Assembly (NCBI RefSeq): GCF_033439725.1
Contig: NW_026944385.1
Location: 992,001-1,056,000 of the forward strand
DNA from: Neurospora tetraspora
Taxonomy: Eukaryota; Ascomycota; Sordariomycetes; Sordariales; Sordariaceae
Reading direction: 5' to 3'
DNA: 64,000 nt
Notes under the pieces: model-generated
The model's database searches: none
What the model was told of the DNA's origin: nothing
What the model saw: the letters and a program-made list of their open reading frames with translations, nothing else
Part shown: one piece after another, positions 1-13,000 of the stretch
How positions within the stretch are numbered: the first letter of the stretch is position 1
Layout of the letters: each line of letters opens with the position of its first letter
Made by a program: the position numbers and the translations under genes

Positions 1-1040
1 CGTTACAGAGCTTTTAAAAAATACAGCGTAAATTAATAGACGATGAGTCTAAATAAACGCCTGCCATTATTACCAAAGACAAACATAAATCGTAATAAAA
101 AAGATGAAATAACTTATATACATTTACTAGAAAAAGAAAATTAACAACTTAAACTTTAAAATTAAAGGTTATTACACTAGCTAAATTAGTTAGAGTTGTC
201 TTATTTACTACTACGCCGGAATCTTGCACGGGAATTAAAATAGCGTGACGAAATGGTTACAAATATCGCAACGACAATTATTAGCGCATTCCGACAATAT
301 CAAACTATAGTAACTACGAATCCACCGTCGGGTCGTATTTCTGCCGACGATTCAGAAGAGATAAAAATCGGACTAAAACAAGAAGACGCTTGAATTCTTA
401 GCACGGTAACGAAAGGATCAAATGATGATTATGGCAGAATTAGATTGCAAATCTCGAATGTAGAAAAAGGAAACTAGACTTTAAAAGGTAATATACCCCA
501 TAGGTGGCGAAAATAGGAGATAGCCAACTGATAATCCAAAGATAGAATACCACCTCCTACCAGCAACCATATACGTATATATACCCGTAACCATCCTCTA
601 TTATCCACCTTCAACTACTCAAGCTATTCGGTCTTTTTATTCCTTCTACAACTAATTCTTTATTCTTCAACATATCTATCACTTGCCAAGTCCGAGACTC
701 TACCAACAGACCGCTAAAGGGAGTTTATGCTACTCTTAAACTCGTCGAACCGCTACATCCAACCGATATATATTCCGGCCAGACCGATGATAATAGTGAC
801 ATCAGAGACTGGCGTCTAATGAAAGACGGAGACGACGAAAACAAACAAGGAACCCCCATCTGGGGGGTGCCAGGGAGCACTTGGCACATTGTTGTCTGTG
901 TGGAATCCCATAAATTGCTTGGCAACACTTATCCTATCAACAAACCCCACCCGAACTTCTCGGTCACGGCTTCAGCATATCACAACGTTAACCTCCGCGT
1001 ATCTAGCGTGGCATACAAAATACGCCACGGGCACGGGATT
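1..1040. other. AT-rich, gene-free left edge
   Basis: The first 180 bases are about 25% GC (45 of 180 counted), with many TpA steps and no sustained open frame. GC rises gradually after about position 750. This composition is typical of fungal repeats degraded by repeat-induced point mutation (RIP), but I cannot name a parent element. No gene is visible here on either strand. Confidence 0.5.
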
Positions 1041-1049
1041 GTGGAGAGG

Positions 1050-1348
1050 CGATCTCCTACACCTTATCCTACTCCGGAATATCCTCAGCCCCCAACCTCG
1101 CACATGGCAGACAAACCGTGGCATCCCTTACCGGAGAGGCTACCTACTATATGGAACGATGGGCGCGTGAATTTTCTCGGAAGGCACCGGAGCGGGAGTT
1201 CTCCCCGGCCGAAATACAGTCATTCCTACTGGATCATAGATGCTCAGCTCGTGTGGCGGTGGAGAAGGCGCAGCAGTGGATGGGCAGAACGAGGGCAGGG
1301 AGGGAGAAGATGAAGAGGGCGGATTCTTTCGTTACGGTGTCAGACTAG
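1050..1348 (+). pseudogene. BCS1-like AAA-ATPase relic with internal deletion
   Basis: One frame at about 1075-1157 encodes NRGIPYRRGYLLYG, the segment that leads into the Walker A loop of fungal mitochondrial BCS1-like AAA ATPases. The P-loop itself is missing. Within a few bases a second frame (1118-1348) encodes an EFSPAEIQSFLL segment followed by a basic tail, which matches the C-terminal end of the same family. About 200 residues of ATPase core between the two are absent, so this is an internal deletion and not a working gene. The N-terminal BCS1 domain is not recognisable upstream. The identification comes from family motifs remembered, not from a search. Confidence 0.55.
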
Positions 1349-2556
1349 ACTTGAGATCTGCTCGGGAGTCGAGTCCTAGCTCTGCCGGATTTGGATCGGT
1401 TTCTTGGTTTTCTCGGAGAGGTTGGCCAATCAGAGACACTACTGGTTGCTAAGGAGGCTCGTTTTGTTTACTCATCTCTCATTTACGAACTTCGAAAGAT
1501 TGGCAGTTAGGCCCTCTGAATCGGCCATGCTAAACCTCGGTTCATCATTTGTCGAAGTATTCCAGAGTTTATTGCTACCTTCTCCGCATTGCTGTCTGTA
1601 GTGTCTCTTGCCGACGTGGGTAGCGCATTAGGTTATCATCAAATCTCCATGGAGGCACCATCCCGTAAACTCATTTGGGAACGCACCTCACGAGCCCCAT
1701 CTCGCCAAGCCCCATCTCGCCAAGCCCCATTTACAAACCGGCGCTTCTTCCGGGAAAGCGATCTTAGCTCTGGAAAGTGCGAATGAACGGGTTCTAGTAA
1801 CTACGGCTGGCTCTGTATCCGTTACTGGAGTCTCGAAGCAACGTATGGCGTGTCAGCCTCTTTAAGCTTCGGCTGGCGGTCGATCTCCCGCTATGGATCG
1901 CCTTCAGGGATGGTAAGCCACAATCAGCCCTACGGGGATGGCGGTGGTGCAGGATTTGAGCACTGGGCGCTCCACATTGCCAACACGGAAGAACCTGCTG
2001 CTTATACATTAGCGGCTGTTATTATTGATGCATCGGTTTCGATTCTCACCGAATGTTGTGGATAGCTCGAGGCCTGTAGAATTTGAATGATGTGATGTCC
2101 CGGAGCATACGTAAAGGCCGTTGGCTCGGTCAATTTTGGCTGCCGCGACAAGCCGTCATCCCCTTTAAGCGCTAAGTCGCGCTAAGTCCGGCGACACTCG
2201 GGGATGTGGCACTGCGATGCGTGCCAACCGTACTATGTAACATTGAGCCTACCTAAGCGCATACAAGGCCGTTTATCGCAGTTGTATGGCTTGCTGTCGC
2301 TGACCCGGGGACCGATCTGCAATCGTAAACACAAACGAGTGTGTGCCGCGACTGACGGCGCCGGGGGTAGCGCCGCCGTTAATTCCCTTAGGTCAGTACG
2401 CCGGAGAGTCTTAACGGTTTCGGGCGGCGCGGACCCCGCCACGCACGAGATCTTGGTGGTAGGACGCCACGCCAACCCCCGTCTTATCGAGAAAGTGGGA
2501 TCGAGAATTGTACATCAAACTGCACATCGTACTACGAGCCTAAACATTCAACGCAA
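1349..2556. other. Intergenic, no recognised gene
   Basis: About 1.2 kb without a convincing coding region. It contains a short tandem duplication (two and a half copies of a 15-bp unit, near 1693-1730). Open frames in the 2204-2560 part are short, overlap on both strands and resemble nothing I know. Confidence 0.4.
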
Positions 2557-3679
2557 ATGAGTTCATCTATATCCCGAGTTATATTTAACAACAAATGCCC
2601 AGCCTGTAAGAAGTTGTATACCAGGCACCACAGGTCTTGTGGCACGCAGTCGCATCGGAGAAATCGCAACAACAAAGTCGCAGACGGTCTGCAATCCGAC
2701 GACTTAAGCACCCCCTCCGGCAGTTCCCCACGTTTTGATGGCACGCACGAGGCTGATTACCAGCCTCATGGGGGAAGTGACAGCGTGCTGGTTGGAGAAA
2801 GAGGAGATAATATCCGGCCGCCGGCAGGCAAGCTCATTGAGATCAGGAGCTCTTCCTCTCCTGGGACCCACGGAGGGACTGCCGCCTGTCAGACAGTTGC
2901 GCGGGCTGCTTCCATCCCGTACGACAAAGGTGGACCGCTTTCACGGGTTCCATCCGACGGACTAGGACTTGGACTTTTGGACTGGCGTTTTATAGTCACA
3001 ATACTTCCTGCCGACCAGCCCTCGTATGTATCCCCTTTACGCCATGCGAGTGATTACTTACCTCGCAACAGAACCTGTGTATGGAATCGGCACCGCCTTT
3101 CCCAGCATCTCCTGGAGGCATCCCACGATGCCTCATTGTTGCTCAGCGACAAGCAGAAGGCCGCCGAACTAGCTAATAAGCTGGTCGATAGGAATGACTA
3201 TCAACTTCAAGCCAAGGTCACCTACCGATGTAGTGTATTACTACGTCTCAAAGGCGATATCAAAGGATCGGAGGGAATCATCCGATCTTTCTTTTCGATG
3301 GCGAGTTCAGTGATCGACACCGTGGCGGAAGAAGACCTTGCTCGGCTTTACCTTTCACAGGCGAACAACTATGCCTACCATCTTATGTTTGAGAATGCAC
3401 ACGAAGAGATGCGAAGAGTCCGAAGTTGGGTACGCCACGAGGAATCGTCCCTGCTCTGGGAGCACATACTCTGCGTTGGCCGAGTTATGCGGGGAGACGG
3501 GGATTTTGTGGGCAGCCGAGCTGTCGGAGAAGAAGCCCGATGCTGCCCCCGTGGACATGGATGGTGTGATGAACGCGGCGCAGCTGGAGGCTTTCCAGTT
3601 GCTGCAGGAGATTGAGCGGGAGAGGAGATCTAAGGGGAGACGTGGCACGAAGAAGGATGGACAGGAGGACGAAGAGTAG
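2557..3679 (+). pseudogene. Degraded helical-repeat (TPR-like) protein fragment
   Basis: An open frame runs 2557-3615 (352 codons). Its first 170 residues are low-information and do not look like a protein. Residues from about 185 to 320 form amphipathic helices with TPR-like spacing (QAKVTYRCSVLLRLKGDIKG, later YLSQANNYAYHLMFENAHEE and SLLWEHILCVGRVMRGDGDF), as in the C-terminal helical repeats of fungal NB-ARC/TPR-type proteins. Beyond about 3500 the more protein-like sequence is in another frame, ending at 3679 with an acidic/basic tail. Lack of a proper N-terminus and the frame change suggest a remnant. A spliced hypothetical gene is possible. I do not recognise a function. Confidence 0.3.
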
Positions 3680-4385
3680 AGGGGTTTGAGATGGGAGGAG
3701 GGAGAATTGAATTCAGCGGTTGAGGCTGTACGTATACCATGTATATCAATTGGTGTAAGATAAAGGGGTGGAATAAATGCACCAGAGCAACCGTGATTCA
3801 CTGTGCAAACTTCTTGATACAACTCTGTCCGGGTGCCTTTCCTCCCCTTTGCTCTGAATAGATAACCTGGTTGTGGTTTCTGTTTCAAGGCATTGGCTAA
3901 GGGCAAAACTCAAGCCATCGGATAACGCGACTACCCTAATCTCGGCCGCTCAGATACATTCACTTCGTTCATATAATCTTGGTGTACTAAGATGTTTCCT
4001 CGCTTCCTCACGTGCCTTTTGTTCCGTTTTACTGCTTTTCAGCGAGGGTTTTTCTAGAGATGGTACTGCTCTTTCTTTGCCAGGGCCAAAATTGGGCCAC
4101 GTTGGATTCTGCACAGGTGGGCTCAGACCTTCCTGGCGGAGATTTGATTTTGTGGTGTTGTGATTGGTTAGAATTGTTGGTCAAAAAAAGTGACTTGGGG
4201 AACGAACTGTTGAAGCCAGGGAGGTCTGAGCACTGAGACTAGTTTCGGCCCGCGTTCGGAGCAAGCATACTCAAAGTATACGTTCAACAACAACATAGCT
4301 ACTAGGATATCGCAAAAGCGATTGCCCGTTGCGGCTACACAAGCTAATAACCCACTTCTATTCTATGGTATATAGGAAGCCTCTC
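3680..4385. other. Intergenic, 3' side of the regulator
   Basis: About 700 bp between the TPR-like relic and the stop codon of the Zn2Cys6 regulator. Open frames are short, and I see no promoter, repeat or RNA gene. Confidence 0.4.
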
Positions 4386-5782
4386 TCACACGTGGCCTTG
4401 GGCAAGACCCAAGATAGCGGCGCGATAGCGCTTGAAACACGTTACGGGGCATTTGTTATCGATACTCGTCTCGTGTTCCCACGTCGTCGCGACGAGGCGT
4501 GCCGGCAGCGACAGCTTCCTTCGCTGATGCTCGGTGCTCGGCTGTTCTCCCGACGACGTCGTGCCCCCGGCCATGTCGGGAGGGATCTCCAGCAACTGCT
4601 CCATTCTGCCGATGAGTCTGGCGCCGACGCGGAGTATGCTGACGGTGGAGTCGACGGCCTGCTCGTACGAGTCCGTGGGGCCGACATACAGATCTTCCAG
4701 GCCGACGCCCTCGATCATGTTCTGGTTACCTAGGGAGAAGTTCACGTCCAGGATGCCCAGCGCGCTGGCGTTGAATGGAGTCGAGTCGGGCGTGCTCAAA
4801 CTGAAGGATGTGCGTTGCGCAGGCATGGGCGATGCTAAGAGGTTCTGCAGCATTTTCTCCGAGAGAGAGACCACCAATCTCATGCAGAGCATGTAGCATT
4901 GCGCTGCCATGGACGCCTGCTTGCTGTCCAGGTACTTGGCGAAGGACGGGTGGGCGTCTCGGGATGGGGTCCGAGCTTTTCCCCGGGTGAGCACCATGGC
5001 CCTCACAAAGCCTTCAAAGGCACTGAACACCTCTCCGACAGGATCTACGCATGTCGCAGTCAGCGTTTCATAATTCTCACACTGGGAAGGGGGGGGGGGT
5101 TGGCATGTGCTTGTTTACATTGTTCGGCATGGCCAGTGCGCTCACTTGTCACCGTTTTAAGGAGGGTTTCTAGTGTCTGGCATACGCTCGCGAGTTGAGC
5201 GGACAGGTCGCCGCCGGACCTGCACACCTCTGGCGCCGGGATGAAATTATTGTCGTCGATCCCCGACTCGGACGTGTTGAAGACGGGGCCTGTGCTCGTC
5301 GTCGAGAGTGTCGAAGCATGGCCACTGTGCGTATATGTCGCCAGGGCGGGATCAGTCAGAGACGGGGTGTTTATGGCATCCCAACCAGACGGGAAGAAGC
5401 TGCCCAGCTGCAGCTGATCGGGGTGGAAAGCTCCAAAGTTGCCGGGCTGGTGGTGGTTCAGGACCGGCGTCACAGGCTCGGTCGGAGCACTGTTCTGGTT
5501 TCTGCTGCCCTTGTTATTGTTGGCCTGCTTGCTGGACCGTGCGTTATAGACGCATTCGGCACCGACGTGTTGGCATCGCGCGCAGGCTTGTCGTGACGTT
5601 TTGTTCCCGACGCATCGGAGCTTCTGCTGGTGGCAGCGATCACATGATTTCCGCAGACTCCGACCAGAGACCTGTCGGGGAACCTGGATGGACGTCCAGT
5701 GGCCGTCGAGCTGCTGAGACGCACCGGTTGTAGACGGGCCGTCGTGCTGCTGCGACGCATCTGTTATAGACGCACCGTCCAT
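4386..5782 (-). CDS. Zn2Cys6 transcription factor, AflR-like
   Basis: Nuclear DNA-binding regulator, likely pathway-specific. Exon 1 runs 5782-5153 and exon 2 5081-4386. The intron (5082-5152) has a GTGACA donor and a CAG acceptor behind an 11-nt C tract, and the joined frame is 441 aa. Residues about 46-80 hold the zinc cluster (SCDRCHQQKLRC, then ACARCQHVGAEC), followed by a basic, Asn-rich linker. The second exon begins CENYE and has the helical C-terminal region of AflR-type regulators of PKS clusters, ending with a basic Leu-rich tail. It is the closest gene to PKS1 and is transcribed in the same direction, so it is the best candidate for the cluster activator. Direct targets are inferred, not shown. 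A repeated TCGGCG motif in cluster promoters may be its site. Confidence 0.85.
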
Positions 5783-7069
5783 GTCTCTCTCTCGTCCTGG
5801 CTTCCGCGTACGGCAGCGTTGATGTTGGCCACGGCATGTATAGTAGTTGACAGATACAAGGCGACGATGAAGATGGGATAAATCGTTACGAAAGACGAGA
5901 AAGACTCCAGCTGTGGGTTTGAATTTCTCAAGACGAGGAGGGGGTCAGGAAGGAAGGAAGGATGTATTTTTCGACTACGTTCTACCATTACATGATAATG
6001 AGTCGTGCCCGCGACGCCGGCAGGGCATAGGTACAAAAGGGAAACAGAGGAGGGGGTCAGGATTGGTGAAGGCGAAACAAACATATGAATGGGGAAGGTG
6101 ACAAGCGAAGACCAAAAGCGGTAGGGGACGGGACGGGACATGGCTGCAAAGCCATTTCTCTAGCGCCGAGTCCAGTCACATAACCTCTTGGACTAAAATG
6201 TAACCCACGATTGCATGAGATCAGGCAAAATAGCGTAATCATGTCCGTTGGTAGAAGGTTACAGTCTGACAATCTTGCCACATCATGGCTGATGAAGGAA
6301 GTTCCATGGGAGATGCGGAATGAAAAGTTGACCAGAGCGCGGAAACGGTACTTAAAAAGGCCACAAACAGCCTAATCGCGCGCTAATCTCGGGTGATCGC
6401 TGGCCGCTGTCTAGCGCGCTGAAGCAAAAAGCTTTACAGGGGGGGGGGGGCTCTGTCCATCAACGAACGAAAGGATCTTGATCCCAGATCTACTAGACTA
6501 CTGTACGGCCCGAGTGACTTGTCCGCACACTAGTATAAGCATGCACCGCCCCTCAATGAACTGTCGCGCCAAGCCAAGAGTGAACAACGGCTGGGCACCC
6601 CTAGACTAGTCTACTCCTTCCATAGTCGTGCCTGTAAGCTGCAGATGGCAGGGGCCTCGCAGGACGAAGCATTTGACTGGTGGTCGCCTCCTCTTTTCCC
6701 CGTTCCCAACACCATCCTTTCTTCTCTTGCTCAAGGTCGAGATCCACAACGATACGCGTTTTGCAGCAAGCCATCAGATTGGTTGGACGTTTCTTCGATG
6801 CCGCGCCGGCTTACTCGGCTTCTCTGCCCGGACGAGTAGACTAGTGTTCTTCGTCGAGTGCTGTAAGATACCCTCAGTCGATGTGGGGGGTCATGTCTTC
6901 ATACCGATCTACGCACAGCTCTTGTCGGTAAGATAACGAAGAACTGTACTGTACACGTTTCACGCTGACCTTTGCAAGGTCGAGGAAGCGCGGAATCGAA
7001 GAAATATCAAAAAACCTTTTTGTTTCTTTTGTTTCAAAAAAACAACAACAAAAAGATATACATCCCTAT
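5783..7069. other. Intergenic between regulator promoter and PKS1 3' end
   Basis: About 1.3 kb upstream of the regulator. It holds a 12-nt G run at 6439-6450 and an A-rich stretch at about 7008-7055 just downstream of the PKS1 stop, plausibly part of the PKS1 3' UTR. No convincing coding region is present. Confidence 0.4.
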
Positions 7070-10000
7070 CTACTCCCCAAGCTTCGTATCCCCTGCCTTG
7101 GCACCTTGATTCAGTCTTCCATCCGCCACCCGGAGCGCGGGATTCCTCGAGAAGATGCTGAGGATCGAGAGGTACGCGTCCATGACCACCTCGGCGTCCC
7201 GAAGCCCGTATTTCTCCTTCTGCAGCTTCACCGTGATCAAGGGCGCCTTGGTGGGGTCGTCGCTCATCTCCAGCGTGATGTCGTAGGGTGATCCGGCGCG
7301 CGGGGTGCGCGAGTCGACGATCTTGGCATCCCCGATGTTTCCGCTTTCCGCCTGGCCTTGCTTGTAGTCGAACACGGCCTGGAACAGCGGCGCGTGCGAG
7401 TGCGCGTCTTGGGAAGACGGCGGGGGCAAGCCCAGGTGGTCGAGGAGGGCACCGTACGGCACGGCACCGTGGAGAAGCGCGCCCCGCATCTGCTCTTTGG
7501 CCTCGGAGAGCGCCTCGTGGAAGATCTTGTCCGGGTCGTACGGCAGGCGGACTGGTAGCAGGTTGGCGAAGTAGCCCATGGTCGCCTGGTCTGCGAGCGT
7601 GGACCTGTTGCTGTCGGCGACGCCGATCACGATGTCGGCGCTACCGGTCAGACGCGCCAGTAAGATCTGGAATGAGGCCAAGTAGTAGTGCATTGGCGTC
7701 GCTTTGTGCTTGCGGCTGCGGTCCTTGATACGCACGCCGACCATGCGATTGAGACGAGCTGATACTTCGTGCTCTGACCAAGCGGTTGGAGTCGAGTCTG
7801 CCTTGGCTTCCGGCACATTGAGTGTCGGGAGTCTCGCTGGAGGTTGCTTGAAGAGGTCGGCCCAGTAGCTGAGATCTTTGGCGAGCGCGCCAGACTCCAG
7901 CTGTTTGCGCTGGCGTATAGCGAAATCGGCATAGCTCGGAGCAGGCCCGAGCTTGACGCCGCTGTACAATTGACCGATCTCAACGAAGAGGTGTTCGGTG
8001 GTCCAGCCATCTCCGACAAGGCGATGGTAGGCAATGATCAGAAGGTGATCCATGGGTGACCATTGGTAATGGACGAGCTTGAGCGTGTCTCCTTTGTCCA
8101 AGTCGTAATGATAACCCTCGAGATCCGTGAAGCCCTGATCTGCGGCAGCCTTGTCGGCAACCTGGATCGTCTCAAACGCCACTCGAGGGGACTCCATGAT
8201 GAATTGGATAGGACCACCCGTATCGGCCGGGTCGTTGACAAACGCCGTGCGGAATGCGTCGTGGCGTTGCAATACTTGTTTCACTGCCCAACTGAGGCGA
8301 TCAAGGTTGAGAGGACCTTGCATGTACATACCGATGGTACTATTGAAAGTCTCGGGTGCCAAGGGGAGTTGAAGCTGTTTCCAGGCGTACTCTTGGGTCA
8401 GAGACAGAGGTGCCTCACGTTCTGTTACCTCTTCGCCGCCGGATTCGAAAGCCGAGGGCGGGGTCAAGTCGTGGTTGTGCTCAGCGGACGACGAAGACGA
8501 GCCGTCAGACACGGCCGAGGATTCGACGACCTGAGGAACTTGCACTGCGTTTTCCTGGTCAAGAGACCCGTCAGAGCACAATGGAATGGCCTCTGGCGGC
8601 AGTCGGCCGACCGCGGAGTCGATGAGATCGTTGACGGAAGCACCGCCGAGGATTTCCAGCAGCGGGATGTCGATGCTCAGATTCTTGGAGAACCAAGAAG
8701 CGACCGTGACGGCACTCAGCGAGTCGATGCCCTGATCAATCAGCGGAGTCGTGAGGCTGAGCTCGTCAGCAGCCGTAAGCTGCAAGGCACCCCGGATCCT
8801 GACACAGAGGCCATCCGTGATGATGGAGCGGACTTGACCCATGCTATCTGCTTTGAGGAGCTGATCCTTGACAGACCCGACCGCGTCAGCGGCGTTGTTG
8901 CCCTTTGCGCTGCGGTCAGACAGCTTGAAGTATGCGAATCGGGGGTCGTCAAAGTACGGGATCCGGTCGTGGTTGGCAGGATCCATGTACGGCATGCCGG
9001 TGATCACTTCGACATCGGCGAGCTGCTTGTTGCGACCGGCGACAACAGCCTCGGCAAAGAGGGCGTGGAGCTCCCACTCATTCACCTCATCGAAGATGAA
9101 CTTGACCACATCATACTCGTGCTCCCGACCCGCTCTGGCGATGAAACCAACACCGAAGACGGCGCCAATGTCAATGGTCGATCCCGCCATGCCACGGGCG
9201 CGTCGATTCTGAGCCAGGGCGTGCGTGTACGCATTCGCAGCGCTGTAGGCCGCTTGACCAGGATTTCCCGATACCATCACGAAGGAGGAAAACATGACGA
9301 AGAAGTCAAGCGGCTGGGCAGGATCAGACAAGCGCTCACTGAGGAGACGAGCGCCCTCCACTTTGGGTGCCAACACCATCTCCAGCATCGACAGGTCCAT
9401 GTTCTTGAACATGACGTCTTGCAGCACAAGAGGCCCGAAAGCGACTCCAGCGATCGGCGGCATGGATTCGCGGATCTTGGCGAGACCTTGGTCTACCGAA
9501 GCCTCTTTGGAGGCGTCCCTTGAAAGGTTGGTGGTCAGCAATCATCCAAATAAAAATATTCGTTTCATCAAATCCGTGGAAAGAAGAAGTTTCTTACATT
9601 GGAAGCACCATCACGTTCCCCCCCAGCGCCGTGATGTCATCAATCCAGCGTTGGTCGATCTTGGGCGAGCGACTCGACAAGACAACATGGCGGGCACCGC
9701 GCTCCACCATGAAACGGGCAATGGAGCGGCCCAGATCACCGGCGAGACCAACCAGCAGGTACGTCTTGTCCGATACGAAGATGGGATCCGTTTCCATAGA
9801 TCGAATGCGGCTGGGGATGATCTGCTCCGATTCCCAATCGATCAAGGTGTCGATGTGTAGGGCGGCGTTTCCAAGCAACACAATATCGCTGCCCTTGATA
9901 ATGGACACCCCATCATCACTCGGTGGCATCTCTTTGGCCCTAGCGACCGCTTCGACCAGCGCTTGGTATGCCTTTTCGGCACCTACCGCAGACTTATTCT

Positions 10001-13000
10001 GTGTCGTGATATCTTGGAAGAGATAGTCCCTGTGGCGAATCACGCAGCCGGCGGGGATGCGTCGGGCAAGTCGCTGGCTTAGGCTTGCTGGGCTTTGATC
10101 GCTTGACAGATCATAGAGCAAGTTGATGTCTTGTGGAAGCTTCTGTCGCAGGCTGCGCAAGGTCTCCTTCTCGTGCAACAGGATCCATCGGATGCCACTC
10201 GATGGTTTTGCCCGCGTGGATGCAAAGCTGATGGCGATTCCAGCTGCTTCTGCTCGCTTGGAGAGGGCGTGGATGCAGAGCGTAGGAGGTTCAAAAACGA
10301 GGATGGATGAACCAGGAGCGACATCTGATAACATGCTGCTGGCGACTAGCTCCGCAACAATGCTTGGAAGCACCGGCGATGCATTCTTCTCTCCTTCGAT
10401 TTTGACCACCCGGCTTGAGGGAACTCGCAGCGAAGACATGTTGCTCTGAGACAGCGTCACCACAACTTCACCGGTCGCCACATCTTTGCCCTGGATGAGA
10501 TGATGAAATCCTGATTGACCGATCCTCAAGGCTTTGGCCAAAGAGTATTGCGCCTGAACCTTGATGGAGGATTCTCCCTCTGTAGCGTTCAAGGGCACGA
10601 AACGCTCTTCGTGGTTCTTGAAAAAGGTTTCCCGGCCGTCGTTTTCGAAGCTCAGCGTATCTTTGCTAGGGTCCAGGTCGGCTAGAATGGGACGGCGGTT
10701 GGAGTTCAGGCGATTGTTCTTCTCAACATCTGGCTTGAGACGAGGGACGATGACCTTGCCACCTGACAGATACAGCTCGGGCTCTTGTGTCCAGAGCAGG
10801 CCCCTCTCCTGCCAGTCTTTGGCATCTTCCAGGCGTAACACGGTCTCGATCAGGAACCTGGGCTCCACGTGCTCCGCCTTGTCGACATCCAGCACCTGAA
10901 TGTGGATATCCGGATATTCCATGCGGAGGGTACGGAGAAGACCAATCGTCATGGCTTGCTGCGGGTTCGTGCACCAGGCGTCCTCCGTCACCCACAAGAC
11001 GTGGAGTGCGGCGTTGAAGATGGTTTGCAATGCATCCAGCTGCTCTTCATCGAGCCCGGCAAACGTGTGTTCGTCCAGTTCGGACAGAACGACGAACGAG
11101 GAGCCCGGTTGGTAGTCAAAGTCGATGATGTCCCGAATGCTGGGGCATGTGCTGAACTCGCGTCCCAGAGGCGCGAGGACATCCGGGATCCGATCCAGAA
11201 TCGCAGACGTCTTGGGAGTCGAACCTCCGACGAAGACCAGAGGGGGATATTCCCCCTTTGCAGGGGCCGAGAGTGGCGAGTCAAGCCGTCGCACCAAATC
11301 GTCGACAGCGTGAGTCATAAACACGCCGTTGGGGAAGATCCGGCTGTCCGGATCCAGAGTGCGGCTGTCGATGCCCGAAAAGCCAGCTTTCTTGAGGACA
11401 ACGTCCCACTTATCGTAGGAGATGAATGGCTCGAGAACACGGCCTTCGTCGTGACCGGCCCACCAATCGGGGAACAGGCCGAAAATGAAACCAATACGGG
11501 TATGCTCGTGATGAGCCACCTCCATGACGACCAACCGCCCGTTGGGCTTCAGCAGAGATCGAACATTGGACAGGGTCTCCTCGAGCCGCGGGGTGGCATG
11601 GAGGACGTTGGACGCGATGATCAGATCGTACGAGTTCGGCTTGAAGTCTTGCTCGCTTGGGTCGCGGCGAATGTCGAGGGGCTGGAAGATCAGCTTCTCG
11701 CCGTGCCGTTCGAATTCCTTGCCGGCCTGCTCGAAGAAAGCGCTCGAGATGTCGGTGAAGGTGTAGCTGTTGAACGAGAGATGGTCGTCGTTCAGGAACA
11801 CACGGGTGGCACCTCCGGTACCAGCGCCTTTGAGACAATGTGAGTAATAATGTTCGGAGCTTGAGGGGAATCAAAAGCGTCAAACTGACCAACTTCGAGA
11901 ACGTCTAGGTTCTGATGGCGGTGATTGATCTGCTCGAGCAGCATCTGGTAGTAGCTGTACGAGTGTCCGTAACTTACCGTGCCTCCGTAGAACTCGGTGA
12001 GCAAGCCATCGTGGTCCATGAGGTCGAAGGCGTTCCGGTTCCCTCGTAGAGTTTCCAGAGCACCCTCTCCCACTCTTTGGATGAGGCGGACAAAGGGATG
12101 AGACCGGTTTCTTTTGTGGTTGTGTCAGTCTCACACAGTCACTGGGTGTGTGTACAGCCGTTAAGAGATTGGGGAGATTAGTTACTTACTCTTGGATGAG
12201 TTGCTCGATAAATGGTTTGGTGTCCTTCTCCCAACTCGGCTGGTACCAGACGTTGCGACCCGCCTTGGCCTCGGCTAGTTGATGCTCACACCACTGAATG
12301 TGCTTTACAAAATGGAAGGGGGCCCTCTCGCGATCCTCCGGTTCCAAGCTCGTGATGAACGACTTGATGTACCAGTACGTGATACGCTCGATGATCTCGA
12401 CGTCGGTCTTATCTTGTTCGGTGGCGTGGTACTTGCTGTCGTCGAGCAGAGGGTCGGCGTTGATCGGTGCCCATTCCCATTTTGAGAACATCTCGTGGTC
12501 GTCGGCGGCCGACGGCGCCGAAAAGGGCTTGAAGCTGAGGCCCTCGATGTGAATCATGGTAGCCCCGGATTCGGGGTCGAACACCTCGATGTCGCCCTCG
12601 ACCGCGTTGCCGACACTCGCTGCGCTGGTGGAAATAAAGTCAACCTGCTGATTGGACGAGGTGCTGATTCGATCAGCCACCCACGGGTTGAGCGCTATGC
12701 GAGCGATGCCGGTGGGTACGAGAAGGGATCGCAAGCGTCTATCGCCTGGTGCCGTGTATGCTCCGATGAAGCTCTGAAAGACAACATCGAGCGTAGCAGG
12801 ATGCATTACGAGTTTGCGGTCGTTGTCCTCCAGACGATGGAAGTCAAGAGTCCCTCGGGCCTTGCTGTCGCCACGCTTCAGGATGCTAACGCCACGGAAC
12901 TCCTTTGTGTAGCCGTATCCGAGTTCCGAGAGCATGTTGTAGAATCGGTCGATGCTGACATTGTTCAGGTGAGGGGGGTCTTCTTGACGAGCCGGAAGCG

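Noticed and set aside
2060-2560. Possible rRNA or tRNA fragment
   Set aside because: GC-rich but no cloverleaf, no A/B box pair and no rRNA core segment recognised.
8063-9523. 486-codon + strand open frame antisense to PKS1
   Set aside because: It lies fully opposite the ACP/C-domain exon of PKS1, has no domain and low-complexity Arg/Asp/Val-rich composition typical of GC-rich antisense shadows.
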